Notes under the pieces: generated by a model
The model's input: only the letters and a program-made list of their open reading frames with translations
The model's database searches: none
Told to the model about the DNA's origin: nothing
Assembly (NCBI GenBank): GCA_028702495.1
Contig: JAQVOS010000007.1
Location: 1-40,594, forward strand
Length of the DNA stretch: 40,594 nt
Direction of reading: 5' to 3'
Source: Bacilli bacterium
Lineage (GTDB): Bacteria > Bacillota_I > Bacilli_A > ML615J-28 > CAG-698
Shown: piece after piece, positions 27,929 to 39,837 of the stretch
How the letters are laid out: every line of letters begins with the position of its first letter
Numbering within the stretch: position 1 is the first letter of the stretch
Translations under genes and position numbers: made by a program

Positions 27929-28643
27929 GAGAATCACCATAGACATATCCACAAATGCTTGCAAGATAGAGGGGCGCTGTTTCAGTTCGCAAGACACGAG
28001 CGCCACAATGAGCGATTCTATAGCCCCATGATTGCAATTGTTCTAGTTCCTTCGAATCAAATCCACCCTCAGGACCCACCACAAACAGGATTTTATCAGT
28101 TCCCAATGGGGGAAGGATTGCTTTAAGTGGCATCGATCCATCTACATGGGCAACATACTTATAAGTATAACAGGAAGCAACCTCTTCTAACTCTTGAAAG
28201 GCAAGGGGATTTTGAAACTTCATCAAAGTATTACGCTGCGATTGCTCACAGGCTTCTTTTATTATCTTATGAAAACGATCTAATTTTGCAACATCTAGTT
28301 GAAATTTTGAGCGTTTCATGGCAACAGGACAATACTCACTTACTCCTAGTTCTGCTAACCTGCGAATGACTTCTTCGGTTTTATCGCGACTAACGACACC
28401 ATGAGCAATGGTTATGGCAATCGCAAGTTCAGTCTGCTCTTTGATTTCTTCAAGGATGCGTGTAGAAACGACCCCAGCGATGCCTTCAATTTGAACTCGA
28501 TAGGTATGTTGCGTTTCATCTGTGCATAAAACTTCATCACCAATGTGCATTCTCATCACATTTTTAATGTGATGAACGTCATCCCCTTGAATGGTAATAA
28601 AAGGACTGTGTATTTGACTCGATAAAATAAAGTAACGTTGCAT
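27918..28643 (-). CDS. rsmE: 16S rRNA (uracil1498-N3)-methyltransferase RsmE
   Basis: MQRYFILSSQI...HHIKNVMRMHIGDEVLC, VGPEGGFDSKELE, LRTETAPLYLAS. Confidence 0.94.
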   Translation of the reverse strand: MQRYFILSSQIHSPFITIQGDDVHHIKNVMRMHIGDEVLCTDETQHTYRVQIEGIAGVVSTRILEEIKEQTELAIAITIAHGVVSRDKTEEVIRRLAELGVSEYCPVAMKRSKFQLDVAKLDRFHKIIKEACEQSQRNTLMKFQNPLAFQELEEVASCYTYKYVAHVDGSMPLKAILPPLGTDKILFVVGPEGGFDSKELEQLQSWGYRIAHCGARVLRTETAPLYLASICGYVYGDSHEN

Positions 28644-28703
28644 ATTATTCTCACCTTCTTTTATTATACCACATAAAAGCATCAATTTCATCGCATTTAC
28701 CAT

Positions 28704-28736
28704 TGAAAAAAGTTACTGGAAAATCAGTAACTTTTA
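28704..28736 (-). terminator. Terminator downstream of dnaJ
   Basis: AAAAGTTACTG-gaaaat-CAGTAACTTTT; T-tract on the minus strand. Confidence 0.75.
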
Positions 28737-28741
28737 TCAAT

Positions 28742-29860
28742 TTATGAAAAATTTCGTTTAAAAAAGTTTTTAATTTTTTCAAAAGTAGTATCACTTGTGT
28801 TTTCTTTGGTATTCGCCAAACGGTTAAACAAGTCTTTTTGTTCACTTGATAAGCGAGTTGGTGTTACCACATTCACCACAACATACAAGTTTCCTGTTTG
28901 ATTGGTACGACCATTGGTAATTCCCTTGCCACTTATCTTAAACTTCGTTGAGGTCTGGGTTCCAGCGGGGATTTTTAAACTATTTGTTCCCGTTAAAGTT
29001 GGAATATCGAGTGAAGCTCCAAGAGCAGCTTGTGAGAACGTGACGGGCATTTCAAGGTAAATATCCAGTCCATCACGAATGAATAGTTCATGGGGTTTTA
29101 CGGAAATGTTGATGTATAAATCACCGTATAAGCCACCATTTAAGCCAGCTTCGCCTTTTCCTGGAAGGGTGAGTGTTTGCCCATCCTCTACACCAGAAGG
29201 GATTCTAACCCGAATTTTAGAGGTATTTCGTACCCGTCCTTCCCCATGACACGTATTACATTTGTTGCGGATGGTTTTCCCTTTACCATCACATTCTGGA
29301 CAAACCGTTTCGGTGCGAATGCGTCCCATAAAGGAGTTTTGTTCAACAATGACACGACCAGTGCCATGACATCTCTTACAAACTTCAACATCGCTTTTCG
29401 ATTGGGCTCCCGTCCCACTACAATCAGAACATGTATCATATTTTGTGACGTTAATTTCTTTTTCGCATCCAAAAGCGGCTTCTTCAAAAGAGAGTGTCAT
29501 CGAAGTTTTTAAACTTTTACCACGAACAGGACCTGATTGGGAAGCTTTTCTTCCTCCTCCAAAGAAGGATGAGAAAATGTCTTCAAATCCACCGAATCCT
29601 CCACCAAAGTCAAATCCACCGAATCCATTACCACCGAGGTTAGGACCTTCATGGCCAAATTGATTATATTGTTCACGTTTTTGTGGGTCACTGAGTACTT
29701 CGTAAGCTTCTTGAACTTCTTTAAATTTTTCTGCAGCATTAGGTTCTTTACTCACATCTGGATGATATTTTTTTGCAAGTGACCGATAGGCACGCTTGAT
29801 ATCGTCATCGGATGCGTTTTTCTCAACGCCTAATACCTCATAGTAATCACGTTTGGCCAT
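28742..29860 (-). CDS. dnaJ: Chaperone DnaJ
   Basis: J domain with HPD, G/F-rich region, four CxxCxGxG zinc motifs. Confidence 0.98.
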   Translation of the reverse strand: MAKRDYYEVLGVEKNASDDDIKRAYRSLAKKYHPDVSKEPNAAEKFKEVQEAYEVLSDPQKREQYNQFGHEGPNLGGNGFGGFDFGGGFGGFEDIFSSFFGGGRKASQSGPVRGKSLKTSMTLSFEEAAFGCEKEINVTKYDTCSDCSGTGAQSKSDVEVCKRCHGTGRVIVEQNSFMGRIRTETVCPECDGKGKTIRNKCNTCHGEGRVRNTSKIRVRIPSGVEDGQTLTLPGKGEAGLNGGLYGDLYINISVKPHELFIRDGLDIYLEMPVTFSQAALGASLDIPTLTGTNSLKIPAGTQTSTKFKISGKGITNGRTNQTGNLYVVVNVVTPTRLSSEQKDLFNRLANTKENTSDTTFEKIKNFFKRNFS

Positions 29861-29879
29861 ATTATCCCCCGTCTATTGT

Positions 29880-32244
<2,365 letters not shown>

Positions 32245-32253
32245 ATGTACCTC

Positions 32254-33261
32254 CTATGATAATTTTCGCAAGTTTTTCGAGATGTACTCTAATAGTGGAA
32301 TCACTTTTTGATATTCCATACGTTTCGGACCAATAACAGCGATAGCACCCCGTTCTCCCATTTCGTTTTCATAGGAAATAGAGATGACAGTACAATCCTC
32401 CATGGCTTTGATTTCGTTTTCTTGACCGATTTTAACGGTAATGCCGGTATGATTGAGGTCAACCACCTGGAGTATCTCTTGTTTTTCGATGACGTCGAGG
32501 AGTTCTCGAACTTTATCGACGCTTTGAAACTCAGGTTGTTTTAAAATGTTGGTTTGACCTGAGAGAAAATACTTATCTTGGGCCATTTTTGTAAAGGCAC
32601 TCACTAAGATACCAACAAGTTCATCATAATATTCAATGCGCTCATCCATATTACGTTCATTCAGCTTTTCACGTAAGATGGTATCAATTTGTGAAATGGG
32701 GCAATCATGTAATATTTCATTGAGAATGGCGATGACTTTATCAAGGTCTTCGGCATGAATTTCATCAGGGATGATGATCTTCTTACTCTCAACATAACCT
32801 TGGTCTGTGACCATGAGTAAAACTCCAAGCCCATCATTTATTTTAACAAATTGCAATTTTTTAATCTTTGAGCGATAGGCAGCGCTTCCTAGCACCAAAG
32901 AAGCATAATTGGTAATCTCCGTCACAAGGGCCATCGATTCTTTAATGGCTTGTTCCCTGCTGATGAGTTCTTGTTCAAAAATTTCATCAATCATTGGAAA
33001 AGAGGGACTATCCTCTTGATGTTCAATGATGTCTTGAACATATAATCTATATCCCAATTCCGAGGGAACACGTCCGCTCGAAGAGTGCGTTTTAATAATA
33101 AGACCCAATTCTTCAAGATAAGCCATGTCGTTACGAATAGTGGCGGAAGAGTATCCAAAATCAGGTAAAGAGGCAAGGGATTTAGAACCCACTGGTTCTG
33201 CAGTGCGCACGTATTCTTCAACGATCCATTTCAAGACCTTTTTTTGTCTTGGTGAAAGCAT
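32254..33261 (-). CDS. hrcA: Heat-inducible transcription repressor HrcA
   Basis: LSPRQKKVLKWIVEEYVRTAEPVGSKSL, YSSATIRNDMAYLEELGLI. Confidence 0.97.
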   Translation of the reverse strand: MLSPRQKKVLKWIVEEYVRTAEPVGSKSLASLPDFGYSSATIRNDMAYLEELGLIIKTHSSSGRVPSELGYRLYVQDIIEHQEDSPSFPMIDEIFEQELISREQAIKESMALVTEITNYASLVLGSAAYRSKIKKLQFVKINDGLGVLLMVTDQGYVESKKIIIPDEIHAEDLDKVIAILNEILHDCPISQIDTILREKLNERNMDERIEYYDELVGILVSAFTKMAQDKYFLSGQTNILKQPEFQSVDKVRELLDVIEKQEILQVVDLNHTGITVKIGQENEIKAMEDCTVISISYENEMGERGAIAVIGPKRMEYQKVIPLLEYISKNLRKLS

Positions 33262-33299
33262 AGTATCCTCCTTATCACTGATGGTTTTATACTGCTAAT

Positions 33300-33328
33300 A
33301 TTATACACAAAAAAATTAGCACTGTCAA
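33300..33328 (-). promoter_or_regulatory. hrcA-grpE-dnaK-dnaJ operon promoter
   Basis: Minus strand TTGACA (33323-33328)-17 bp-TATAAT (33300-33305). Confidence 0.85.
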
Positions 33329-33342
33329 GTTGTTTGTGCTAA
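33316..33342. promoter_or_regulatory. CIRCE operator (HrcA binding site), imperfect
   Basis: Plus strand TTAGCACTG-N9-TTGTGCTAA; 9-bp arms and 9-bp spacer as in CIRCE. Confidence 0.88.
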
Positions 33343-33365
33343 TTTTCGTGATTATTGCAACGTTT

Positions 33366-34076
33366 TCATCGTTTTTTTCGATAAGATTTAGCGATTTCTT
33401 TATCGCTCATACTGATTTGAAAAGAGTCGCATATTTTGCTAATTGATTTAGAGTGAGTGAATGCATCTAGTTTTCCTTCAAATAAAACTTTTGTTTTAAT
33501 AGAATCGCTGATATAGAGTTTAGACACGAGCCAAGCAACCCCCATCTTCACATAATAGTCTTCATGTTGAATTGCAGGCACTAGGGCAATGATGGCATCC
33601 ATGTAGGGTTCTTTCGCATAATAGATGAGTAGCAACACAGTTCCCAAGCGCTTGGAATAGGCTTCTTTACGATGAACGAGCGAGGTAGCATACTCAAATC
33701 CATGCTCCTCGTTTTCCCCAAATTGACGAAGGGACCCGGCAAGGGTGTCGCATACTGCCCAGTTATCAACATAAGGCAAAAAGGCTTCAAGCTTTAGTAG
33801 TAATTGTTCAAAAGAGGGGATTTTACCCAATAAAGAGGCAACAACCAATCTTTCTTCATACGATTCAGGAGTGATGTTCAAGAACGATTCCCAATTCCCT
33901 TTTTGAATGTCTTTAATATTCTTTTGCATAATGGGGCTTCTAATACCACGACAAGTGGATAAATTAGGAATTAGCTTGAGGATGAATGCTTGATAAGATG
34001 CCTCAGCCAAGGAATCTAGATAAAGACGAAAATCTTTAAAATCTTCTTCTAACCAAATTTCTTTTTTTAGATTCAT
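33366..34076 (-). CDS. DNA alkylation repair (AlkD-like HEAT-repeat) protein
   Basis: GIRSPIMQKNIKDI, PYVDNWAVCDTLAGSL, HEDYYVKMGVAWLVSKLY. Confidence 0.85.
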   Translation of the reverse strand: MNLKKEIWLEEDFKDFRLYLDSLAEASYQAFILKLIPNLSTCRGIRSPIMQKNIKDIQKGNWESFLNITPESYEERLVVASLLGKIPSFEQLLLKLEAFLPYVDNWAVCDTLAGSLRQFGENEEHGFEYATSLVHRKEAYSKRLGTVLLLIYYAKEPYMDAIIALVPAIQHEDYYVKMGVAWLVSKLYISDSIKTKVLFEGKLDAFTHSKSISKICDSFQISMSDKEIAKSYRKKR

Positions 34077-34717
34077 GTAATCTCCTTTAGATAAGGATTG
34101 GATTCAATTTCTTCTTTCATCGTGGTAATATCTTCATGCCCTGGATAAAGAATGACATCCGGACATTCTGTGATGAGCATTTTTAAGCTTTTCGAAAGAT
34201 CCGTACTCGAACTGGTGTATAGATCAGTGCGACCAACGCTTTGATAAAAGAGAGTATCCCCGGTAAACAAGTGTTCCCCTAAAAGATAGGACACGGAACA
34301 ATTGCTATGTCCCGGGGTAAATATCGGTAAAATCTGAAATGCACCCATGGTGACGAGCTGATGATCAACTAAGACAACACTTTTACTCGTATCCGTAAAA
34401 GCAATTTTTTGGGGTGTTAGAACCGCATAACTTTTTCGTAAGTTTGACATTTTATCATAAGCTTTGGGGTGATAGTAAACTGCTTCAATTTCCCCTTTAA
34501 TATATTCTTGTAAGAAATAAAAGTGATCAATGTGTCCATGGGTCACAAAAACGGCACGAATGGTTTTTCCCTTTAAAGCCTCTTTTGCTTCTTTGTAAGG
34601 AATACAGGGATCAATGACGATGGCGTCTTTTCCATCACTGATGAGATAGCAATTGGCATCAAATGGTTGAAATCCAACGATACGTTTAATGTTTATTTTC
34701 GAGTTCAAGGCTTGCAT
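34073..34717 (-). CDS. MBL-fold hydrolase (glyoxalase II-like)
   Basis: FVTHGHIDHFYF, TPGHSNCSVSYLLGEHLFTGDTLFYQSVGRTD; start uncertain, overlapping the ROK gene end. Confidence 0.88.
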   Translation of the reverse strand: MQALNSKINIKRIVGFQPFDANCYLISDGKDAIVIDPCIPYKEAKEALKGKTIRAVFVTHGHIDHFYFLQEYIKGEIEAVYYHPKAYDKMSNLRKSYAVLTPQKIAFTDTSKSVVLVDHQLVTMGAFQILPIFTPGHSNCSVSYLLGEHLFTGDTLFYQSVGRTDLYTSSSTDLSKSLKMLITECPDVILYPGHEDITTMKEEIESNPYLKEIT

Positions 34718-35621
34718 AATATTCATTCCCATAAATGCCGGCATCATTGCCTAGCTTGGCAAGTTCAAATTTCACATCGCGCACGGAATAGAAAGCAAGT
34801 TCTTTGAATCGTTTGCGTAAATAATGAATTAAAAATTCTCCAGCACTGCTAACTCCCCCACCAATAACAAAGGCTTCGGGATTAATCACGGTTGCAATTT
34901 GGCTTAAAGCGGTTGAAAGTTTATCCACCATTTCATAAACGACTTCCATAGCGACATCATCACCTGCTTTTGCAAGATCAAAAACATCTTTAGCTGTGAT
35001 GATATCAAGTTTGTGAAGGTCTGTTTCGCGGCCACGACGTAGTTCAATCGCTGTTTTCACAATCCCTGTGGCGCTTGCGTATTGTTCAACACAATCATAA
35101 AGTCCACAGTTACAACGACGAATATTGCCAGTTTCAACCCGTAAATGTCCAACTTCACCACAAGATCCGGTTGATCCTTCAATTAAATGATGGTTGATGA
35201 TGATGCCACCGCCAATTCCTGTTCCAATGGTAATGAAAACAAAGTCGCGATAGCCTTTACCACCGCCAAATTCCATCTCACCTAATGTCGCTGCATTGGC
35301 ATCATTCAAGACGGTACAGACTACTCGCCCTTGATAATGGTCATAAACCTCTTGGCGGATGTTACGTGCTTTGGTCCATCGTAAATTATGAGCTCCTAAA
35401 GCAGTCCCATCAACAACAGGTCCAGGAATTCCAATTCCAATGGCAACAAGTTCATCGATGCCAACCATTTCATCCACTTTTTGGTAGACTTCATCCATGA
35501 TGTGTGTTCCATCATCTGATTTATTTGTTTTAATTTTTTCTTTTAGAATTAATTTTTGATTAGAAAATTTTCCAAATTTGATATCGGTCCCACCAATATC
35601 GACACCCATGACAACTTTCAT
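34686..35621 (-). CDS. ROK-family glucokinase
   Basis: MGVDIGGTDIKFG, GIGIPGPVV, ROK signature with CNCGLYDCVEQYASATG. Confidence 0.92.
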   Translation of the reverse strand: MKVVMGVDIGGTDIKFGKFSNQKLILKEKIKTNKSDDGTHIMDEVYQKVDEMVGIDELVAIGIGIPGPVVDGTALGAHNLRWTKARNIRQEVYDHYQGRVVCTVLNDANAATLGEMEFGGGKGYRDFVFITIGTGIGGGIIINHHLIEGSTGSCGEVGHLRVETGNIRRCNCGLYDCVEQYASATGIVKTAIELRRGRETDLHKLDIITAKDVFDLAKAGDDVAMEVVYEMVDKLSTALSQIATVINPEAFVIGGGVSSAGEFLIHYLRKRFKELAFYSVRDVKFELAKLGNDAGIYGNEYYASLELENKH

Positions 35622-35702
35622 TGGTCATCCTTCCCTTCTGTTTTGATTCACTGTGATAGGTCAATTATACCATAAACGCATCATTTTTGCACCAACTCTC
35701 AC

Positions 35703-35732
35703 AAAAAAAGGAAACAGATTAATTCTGTTTCC
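35703..35732 (-). terminator. rsfS terminator
   Basis: GGAAACAGA-TTAAT-TCTGTTTCC, T-tract on the minus strand; overlaps the rsfS stop. Confidence 0.85.
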
Positions 35733-36027
35733 GAATGATGTAGGTTGAGAGTATTTGATCTAGAGCATATTTATCACGTTCTTGTGGAGCAAATAAGTGA
35801 ATGATGACATCTCCCAAGTCAATCAAGGTCCAATCTCTTCCACTTTCTACACCACGAAGGGTGTATTCTTTTTCGAGATAGTGGATGGCAGCTTCCATTT
35901 GAGGAAAAGAGGGGGAAGTTGCAATAATGACAGAGTCATAAAGGGGTGTCTTTTCACGAACATCATAAATTGCGACATCATAAAATAAATTATGGTCAAG
36001 AGTTTTTAAAATATTTTCGATTTTCAA
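35719..36027 (-). CDS. rsfS: Ribosomal silencing factor RsfS
   Basis: DVREKTPLYDSVIIATSPS, GRDWTLIDLGDVIIHLFAPQERDKYALDQI; probable TTG start at 36027 behind AGGAGG. Confidence 0.92.
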   Translation of the reverse strand: MKIENILKTLDHNLFYDVAIYDVREKTPLYDSVIIATSPSFPQMEAAIHYLEKEYTLRGVESGRDWTLIDLGDVIIHLFAPQERDKYALDQILSTYIIRKQN

Positions 36028-36037
36028 TCGGTTCCTC

Positions 36038-36628
36038 CTATAAATATTGTTGATAGGCAACGTAGGCTTCAACGGTTAAGGGATGAAGGGGTTGCTTTAA
36101 TTGATTGATATATTCTAAGGTATCATGCAAAATCCAAGCAACGGCTTTTTTGATTGATTGCTCTGATAGGGTTCGGATATGGGCGTGAATCTCACCCACA
36201 CGATTTTCTTCCGTAAAATCACTCAAGAAGACAAGTTCTCCAAGATCATCCATCACGGGGTGTCCTGTGGTATGATAAGCAACGGCTCTAAGAATCGCTT
36301 CATCGGTGATTCCAAGTTCCTCCATAATCACATAAGGTCCACACAAAGCATGGAGTGTCTTCATGGGAGCCTCAAGATGCTCGTTGATTTCGGGATATTT
36401 TAGCGCAAGGCGACGAAATTCTTCCATCGTGGTATATTTGGCATAATCATGAATTAGTCCTGTTAGCATAATGACATCATCGTCTAGCTTCAACTCATGA
36501 TGATGGGCGAGTTCTAGCATTTTTTTCGCTACCGAATGGCAATGATGAAAACGCCTTTCTCCCCTTGGTCCCATGCGACTGAGCTTAAGATGAATGAGTT
36601 GCTCTAAAATGGGAAGGTCGAAACTCAT
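36038..36628 (-). CDS. yqeK: HD-domain hydrolase YqeK (Ap4A hydrolase-like)
   Basis: RRFHHCHSVAKKMLELAHHHEL, LTGLIHDYAKY, VAYHTTGHPVM. Confidence 0.92.
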   Translation of the reverse strand: MSFDLPILEQLIHLKLSRMGPRGERRFHHCHSVAKKMLELAHHHELKLDDDVIMLTGLIHDYAKYTTMEEFRRLALKYPEINEHLEAPMKTLHALCGPYVIMEELGITDEAILRAVAYHTTGHPVMDDLGELVFLSDFTEENRVGEIHAHIRTLSEQSIKKAVAWILHDTLEYINQLKQPLHPLTVEAYVAYQQYL

Positions 36629-37728
36629 AATAAAGCCTCACGAAATTTGACTTTAATTTTTCGGAAAGTATGAACCCGAATTTGACCAGCTCCAGCAATG
36701 GTAAGAAAGCCAAGTCCTGGAATTACAACATCAATTTTTTCATTTTCATGAATGATGCGATCTAGGTGAATAAGGGATCCTAATTGCAATCGTTCCTCTG
36801 CATCAGGAATCTTTAAGAGGTCATCTTGATGCTCAAGATAGAATTCAGTAGCATTTTCCAATTTGGTTCGATGTATGAGTAAATCATTTTTGAAGTAAGT
36901 AATCGCTGAAAATTTTGTTCCTTCAAGAAAATCAATCCGTATAATGCCTTGAACAAATAAAGTTTGTAGAGAATTAAGTTGATACGTTTTAGGACGAATA
37001 AATCGATTAGGTGTAATTACTTCTAAATGTTCTTTTGATAGGTATTGAATGATGCTTTCATCATTCATGCACCCTGGAGTATCAACTAAGTTACTCTCAT
37101 CATCTAGGGGAATATGAATATTTCCCAAGGTGGTATTGATGGTATTAGAAACCGTGATGAGTGCTTCTTCTTGGGTATAATGATGAATAATTTGGTTGAC
37201 TAAGGTTGATTTTCCAACATTGGTCATCCCAATGAAATAAACATTTTTTCCTTTTCGCATCGTATTCATAACATCAATAAATGTTTTTACATCGTTTTCA
37301 TAGAAAGAGGATATGACTAACACATCTATTGCATTGATGCCCGAGGCTTTAATAAGTTTTCGAATCGATTGGTGGACTTTGTTCTTGTTAACAGATTTCA
37401 TCATCAAGTCAAATTTATTGACGACGACCAAAACATCTTTTTTTCCAACCCATTGATGGATATTGGGAATGAGGGTTCCTTCTAAGTCAAAAAGGCTCGT
37501 CATTAAAACAACCAATCCTCGTCCCTGCTTTACTTCTTTCATGCTTTCTTGAAAGGCTAAAGGATCTGAGGGGAAAGGAATGTTTTTATTGTAATGTTGA
37601 AGAACGTAGCATCGTTCACAATAGAAATCATCTTTTCGTGCTTCATACACTTTGGGATGAATATAGCCAGGTTCTTTGGGATGAGTGGTTTGGATGGTTG
37701 CTCCACAACCAATACAAATTTCTTTCAT
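36625..37728 (-). CDS. yqeH: Ribosome biogenesis GTPase YqeH
   Basis: CIGCGA...CERC zinc motif, circularly permuted NKFD and GMTNVGKSTLVN. Confidence 0.95.
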   Translation of the reverse strand: MKEICIGCGATIQTTHPKEPGYIHPKVYEARKDDFYCERCYVLQHYNKNIPFPSDPLAFQESMKEVKQGRGLVVLMTSLFDLEGTLIPNIHQWVGKKDVLVVVNKFDLMMKSVNKNKVHQSIRKLIKASGINAIDVLVISSFYENDVKTFIDVMNTMRKGKNVYFIGMTNVGKSTLVNQIIHHYTQEEALITVSNTINTTLGNIHIPLDDESNLVDTPGCMNDESIIQYLSKEHLEVITPNRFIRPKTYQLNSLQTLFVQGIIRIDFLEGTKFSAITYFKNDLLIHRTKLENATEFYLEHQDDLLKIPDAEERLQLGSLIHLDRIIHENEKIDVVIPGLGFLTIAGAGQIRVHTFRKIKVKFREALL

Positions 37729-37729
37729 C

Positions 37730-38290
37730 TTAGGACTCCTGAATTGCTCTTATTTTCTTTGCAATGTCGGGATAATGTTTATCCATCCGTTTTAGAACGA
37801 TTTGTTCGATTTTGCGATTTAGTTTAGTATACCATTTTTCACTTCGCCATTTGAGAACTCTAACCAATGTACACGAAATCCCCATTCGGTTGGCTCCTGC
37901 AACATCGGTCATGAGTTGATCCCCAATGGCATGCATGGATTCTCGTGAAAGGGTGGGAAATAACTTGGCTATTTTTCGATACCCTTTTGAAAAAGGTTTT
38001 CTTGCAGATGCAACATAGGAACATCCAAGAGCATCAGAAAACTCTCTTACCCGAGGAAGATGATTATTTGACACCAATGCGATAGCAAAACCCATGGCTT
38101 TCAAGCGATCAAATAGAGTCACTATGTTGCTATTGGGATGAGTTTCATCATATGGAATGAGGGTATTATCAATATCCATGATAATAAGGCGCTTCCCAGC
38201 GTCATATAGGGCTTGATAATCGACATCATAGACCGTCGAGTAAACCCCTTGAGGTAGATATGTTTTTAATTGTAATAAATTTGTTGCCAT
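37730..38290 (-). CDS. yqeG: YqeG-family HAD phosphatase
   Basis: LIIMDIDNTLIPYDE, ALVSNNHLPRV, HAIGDQLMTDVAGANRMGI. Confidence 0.93.
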   Translation of the reverse strand: MATNLLQLKTYLPQGVYSTVYDVDYQALYDAGKRLIIMDIDNTLIPYDETHPNSNIVTLFDRLKAMGFAIALVSNNHLPRVREFSDALGCSYVASARKPFSKGYRKIAKLFPTLSRESMHAIGDQLMTDVAGANRMGISCTLVRVLKWRSEKWYTKLNRKIEQIVLKRMDKHYPDIAKKIRAIQES

Positions 38291-38305
38291 AAGGCCTCCT
38301 AGTAA

Positions 38306-38333
38306 ACAAAAAACCTTGATGACAAGGCTTTTT
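38306..38333 (-). terminator. Hairpin and T-tract between the ROK-like gene and yqeG
   Basis: Minus strand GCCTTG-TCAT-CAAGG-TTTTTTG. Confidence 0.7.
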
Positions 38334-38356
38334 GTAGGTTGAAATCTCGTGCTCTT

Positions 38357-39727
38357 TTACTGAACTGTTGGTAAGCTTGCAGCAGCAATGGATTGTCCTA
38401 CACGACGATTCTTTTCATCTGGTAAATGCATAACAATATTTGCTAAATCACCAAATTCACCATACAACACTTCGCGTGCCTTAGCAAGAATGGTATTTCC
38501 ACCCATTCCACTGACAACACGTCCTAAAAGAAGGATGTGTCGTATATCATAGAACATTGCATAATAAGCAATGGTATAACCTAGATAAATTCCGATGTTT
38601 TCAAATATTTCGTGAGCTAAGGGGTCATTGTGTTCATATAAATCTTGTACAATTTTCAATTTACGAGCTGGAGAATCATTTTCATCAAAATGAAGACCCC
38701 CATATTCAGCAAGTTTAATGACGCTGTCTTGGGAGAAATACTTCACACCACAACCAACATCTCCACTCCACTCATCCACCATAGCATTAGGATTGAAGTC
38801 TACAGGTACAAATGCAAGTTCATTTAACCAACCGAGCAATGTGAATTCATCACCAATATATCCGCCCGCTTCACTAGTTCCCATGGCAATACCTAAAATT
38901 TTATCAGATTTTAGTTCCATTGCACCGGCAAGAGCTGTGACATCACCATCATTAGCAACCACAAGAGGAATATCTCCAAATTCTTTTGCAACATTTTTAT
39001 AGATGTTTTTTACTTTTTGATCATACAATTCTTCTGGGACTTTAATAAAGAGTGAAGCGACCATGATTTTATTGTCAACACAAATACCAGCGGTTGAAAC
39101 ACCAATAGAATCAACACGTGGCATATAACTGGCTGCCGTTTTCATTGAATCGAGGATGCCTTCATAATGATATTGAGGATTGGTATTGATTTTAGGGAAC
39201 CAAACCACTTCATCACTAAAAACAACTTTACCATCGATTACAGCGGATACTTTACGATCAGATCCCCCAGCATCAAATCCAATGCGACATCCATTCAAAT
39301 TGTTTTCCATTTTAATGGCTTCTTTATTCTCTACCAATTGACTAAGATTGTGACATTCAATAACTTCTACAGGATGTTCATAAACTCTTGACATAAAATG
39401 ATAATCAAATGAACGAGTTCCTGTTGCAGAGTACACTTCTTTTAAGCGTTTTGCAATTATAGGTGAACCATAAATGTAAATTTTATATCCTCCGACAACC
39501 CATAATAATGATTTCACAATACGTTCAACAATTCTGAAATTTTCATCATCATGTCCAGTTATGTCTTGATACACATTCATTTTTCGAATGTAATTATAAC
39601 CTCTTGTTCTTTCCAAACATAGAGTAATCTCATTCTTAAGTGTACTAGATTCCACCCCATCGAAAAATGCTTTAACTTCTAAAGCAGCAGGTTTAAAGTT
39701 TTTGTCTAAACTAGGTACGTATTTCAT
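38357..39727 (-). CDS. ROK/ASKHA-like protein with about 145-aa N-terminal extension
   Basis: IGFDAGGSDRKVSAVIDGKV, SIGVSTAGICV, VANDGDVTALAGAM, GIAMGTSEAGGYIG. Confidence 0.75.
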   Translation of the reverse strand: MKYVPSLDKNFKPAALEVKAFFDGVESSTLKNEITLCLERTRGYNYIRKMNVYQDITGHDDENFRIVERIVKSLLWVVGGYKIYIYGSPIIAKRLKEVYSATGTRSFDYHFMSRVYEHPVEVIECHNLSQLVENKEAIKMENNLNGCRIGFDAGGSDRKVSAVIDGKVVFSDEVVWFPKINTNPQYHYEGILDSMKTAASYMPRVDSIGVSTAGICVDNKIMVASLFIKVPEELYDQKVKNIYKNVAKEFGDIPLVVANDGDVTALAGAMELKSDKILGIAMGTSEAGGYIGDEFTLLGWLNELAFVPVDFNPNAMVDEWSGDVGCGVKYFSQDSVIKLAEYGGLHFDENDSPARKLKIVQDLYEHNDPLAHEIFENIGIYLGYTIAYYAMFYDIRHILLLGRVVSGMGGNTILAKAREVLYGEFGDLANIVMHLPDEKNRRVGQSIAAASLPTVQ

Positions 39728-39808
39728 GTTGCCCTCCAGAAAAAAATTCCAACCTTATTCTACCATAAAATGAAATGAATTTCAACCTGTTTAGTGGATG
39801 AAAACGAT

Positions 39809-39834
39809 AAAAAAAACACCCATTATGGGTGTTT
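39809..39834 (-). terminator. greA terminator
   Basis: AAACACCCA-TTA-TGGGTGTTT with A-tract on the plus strand. Confidence 0.85.
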
Positions 39835-39837
39835 CGA

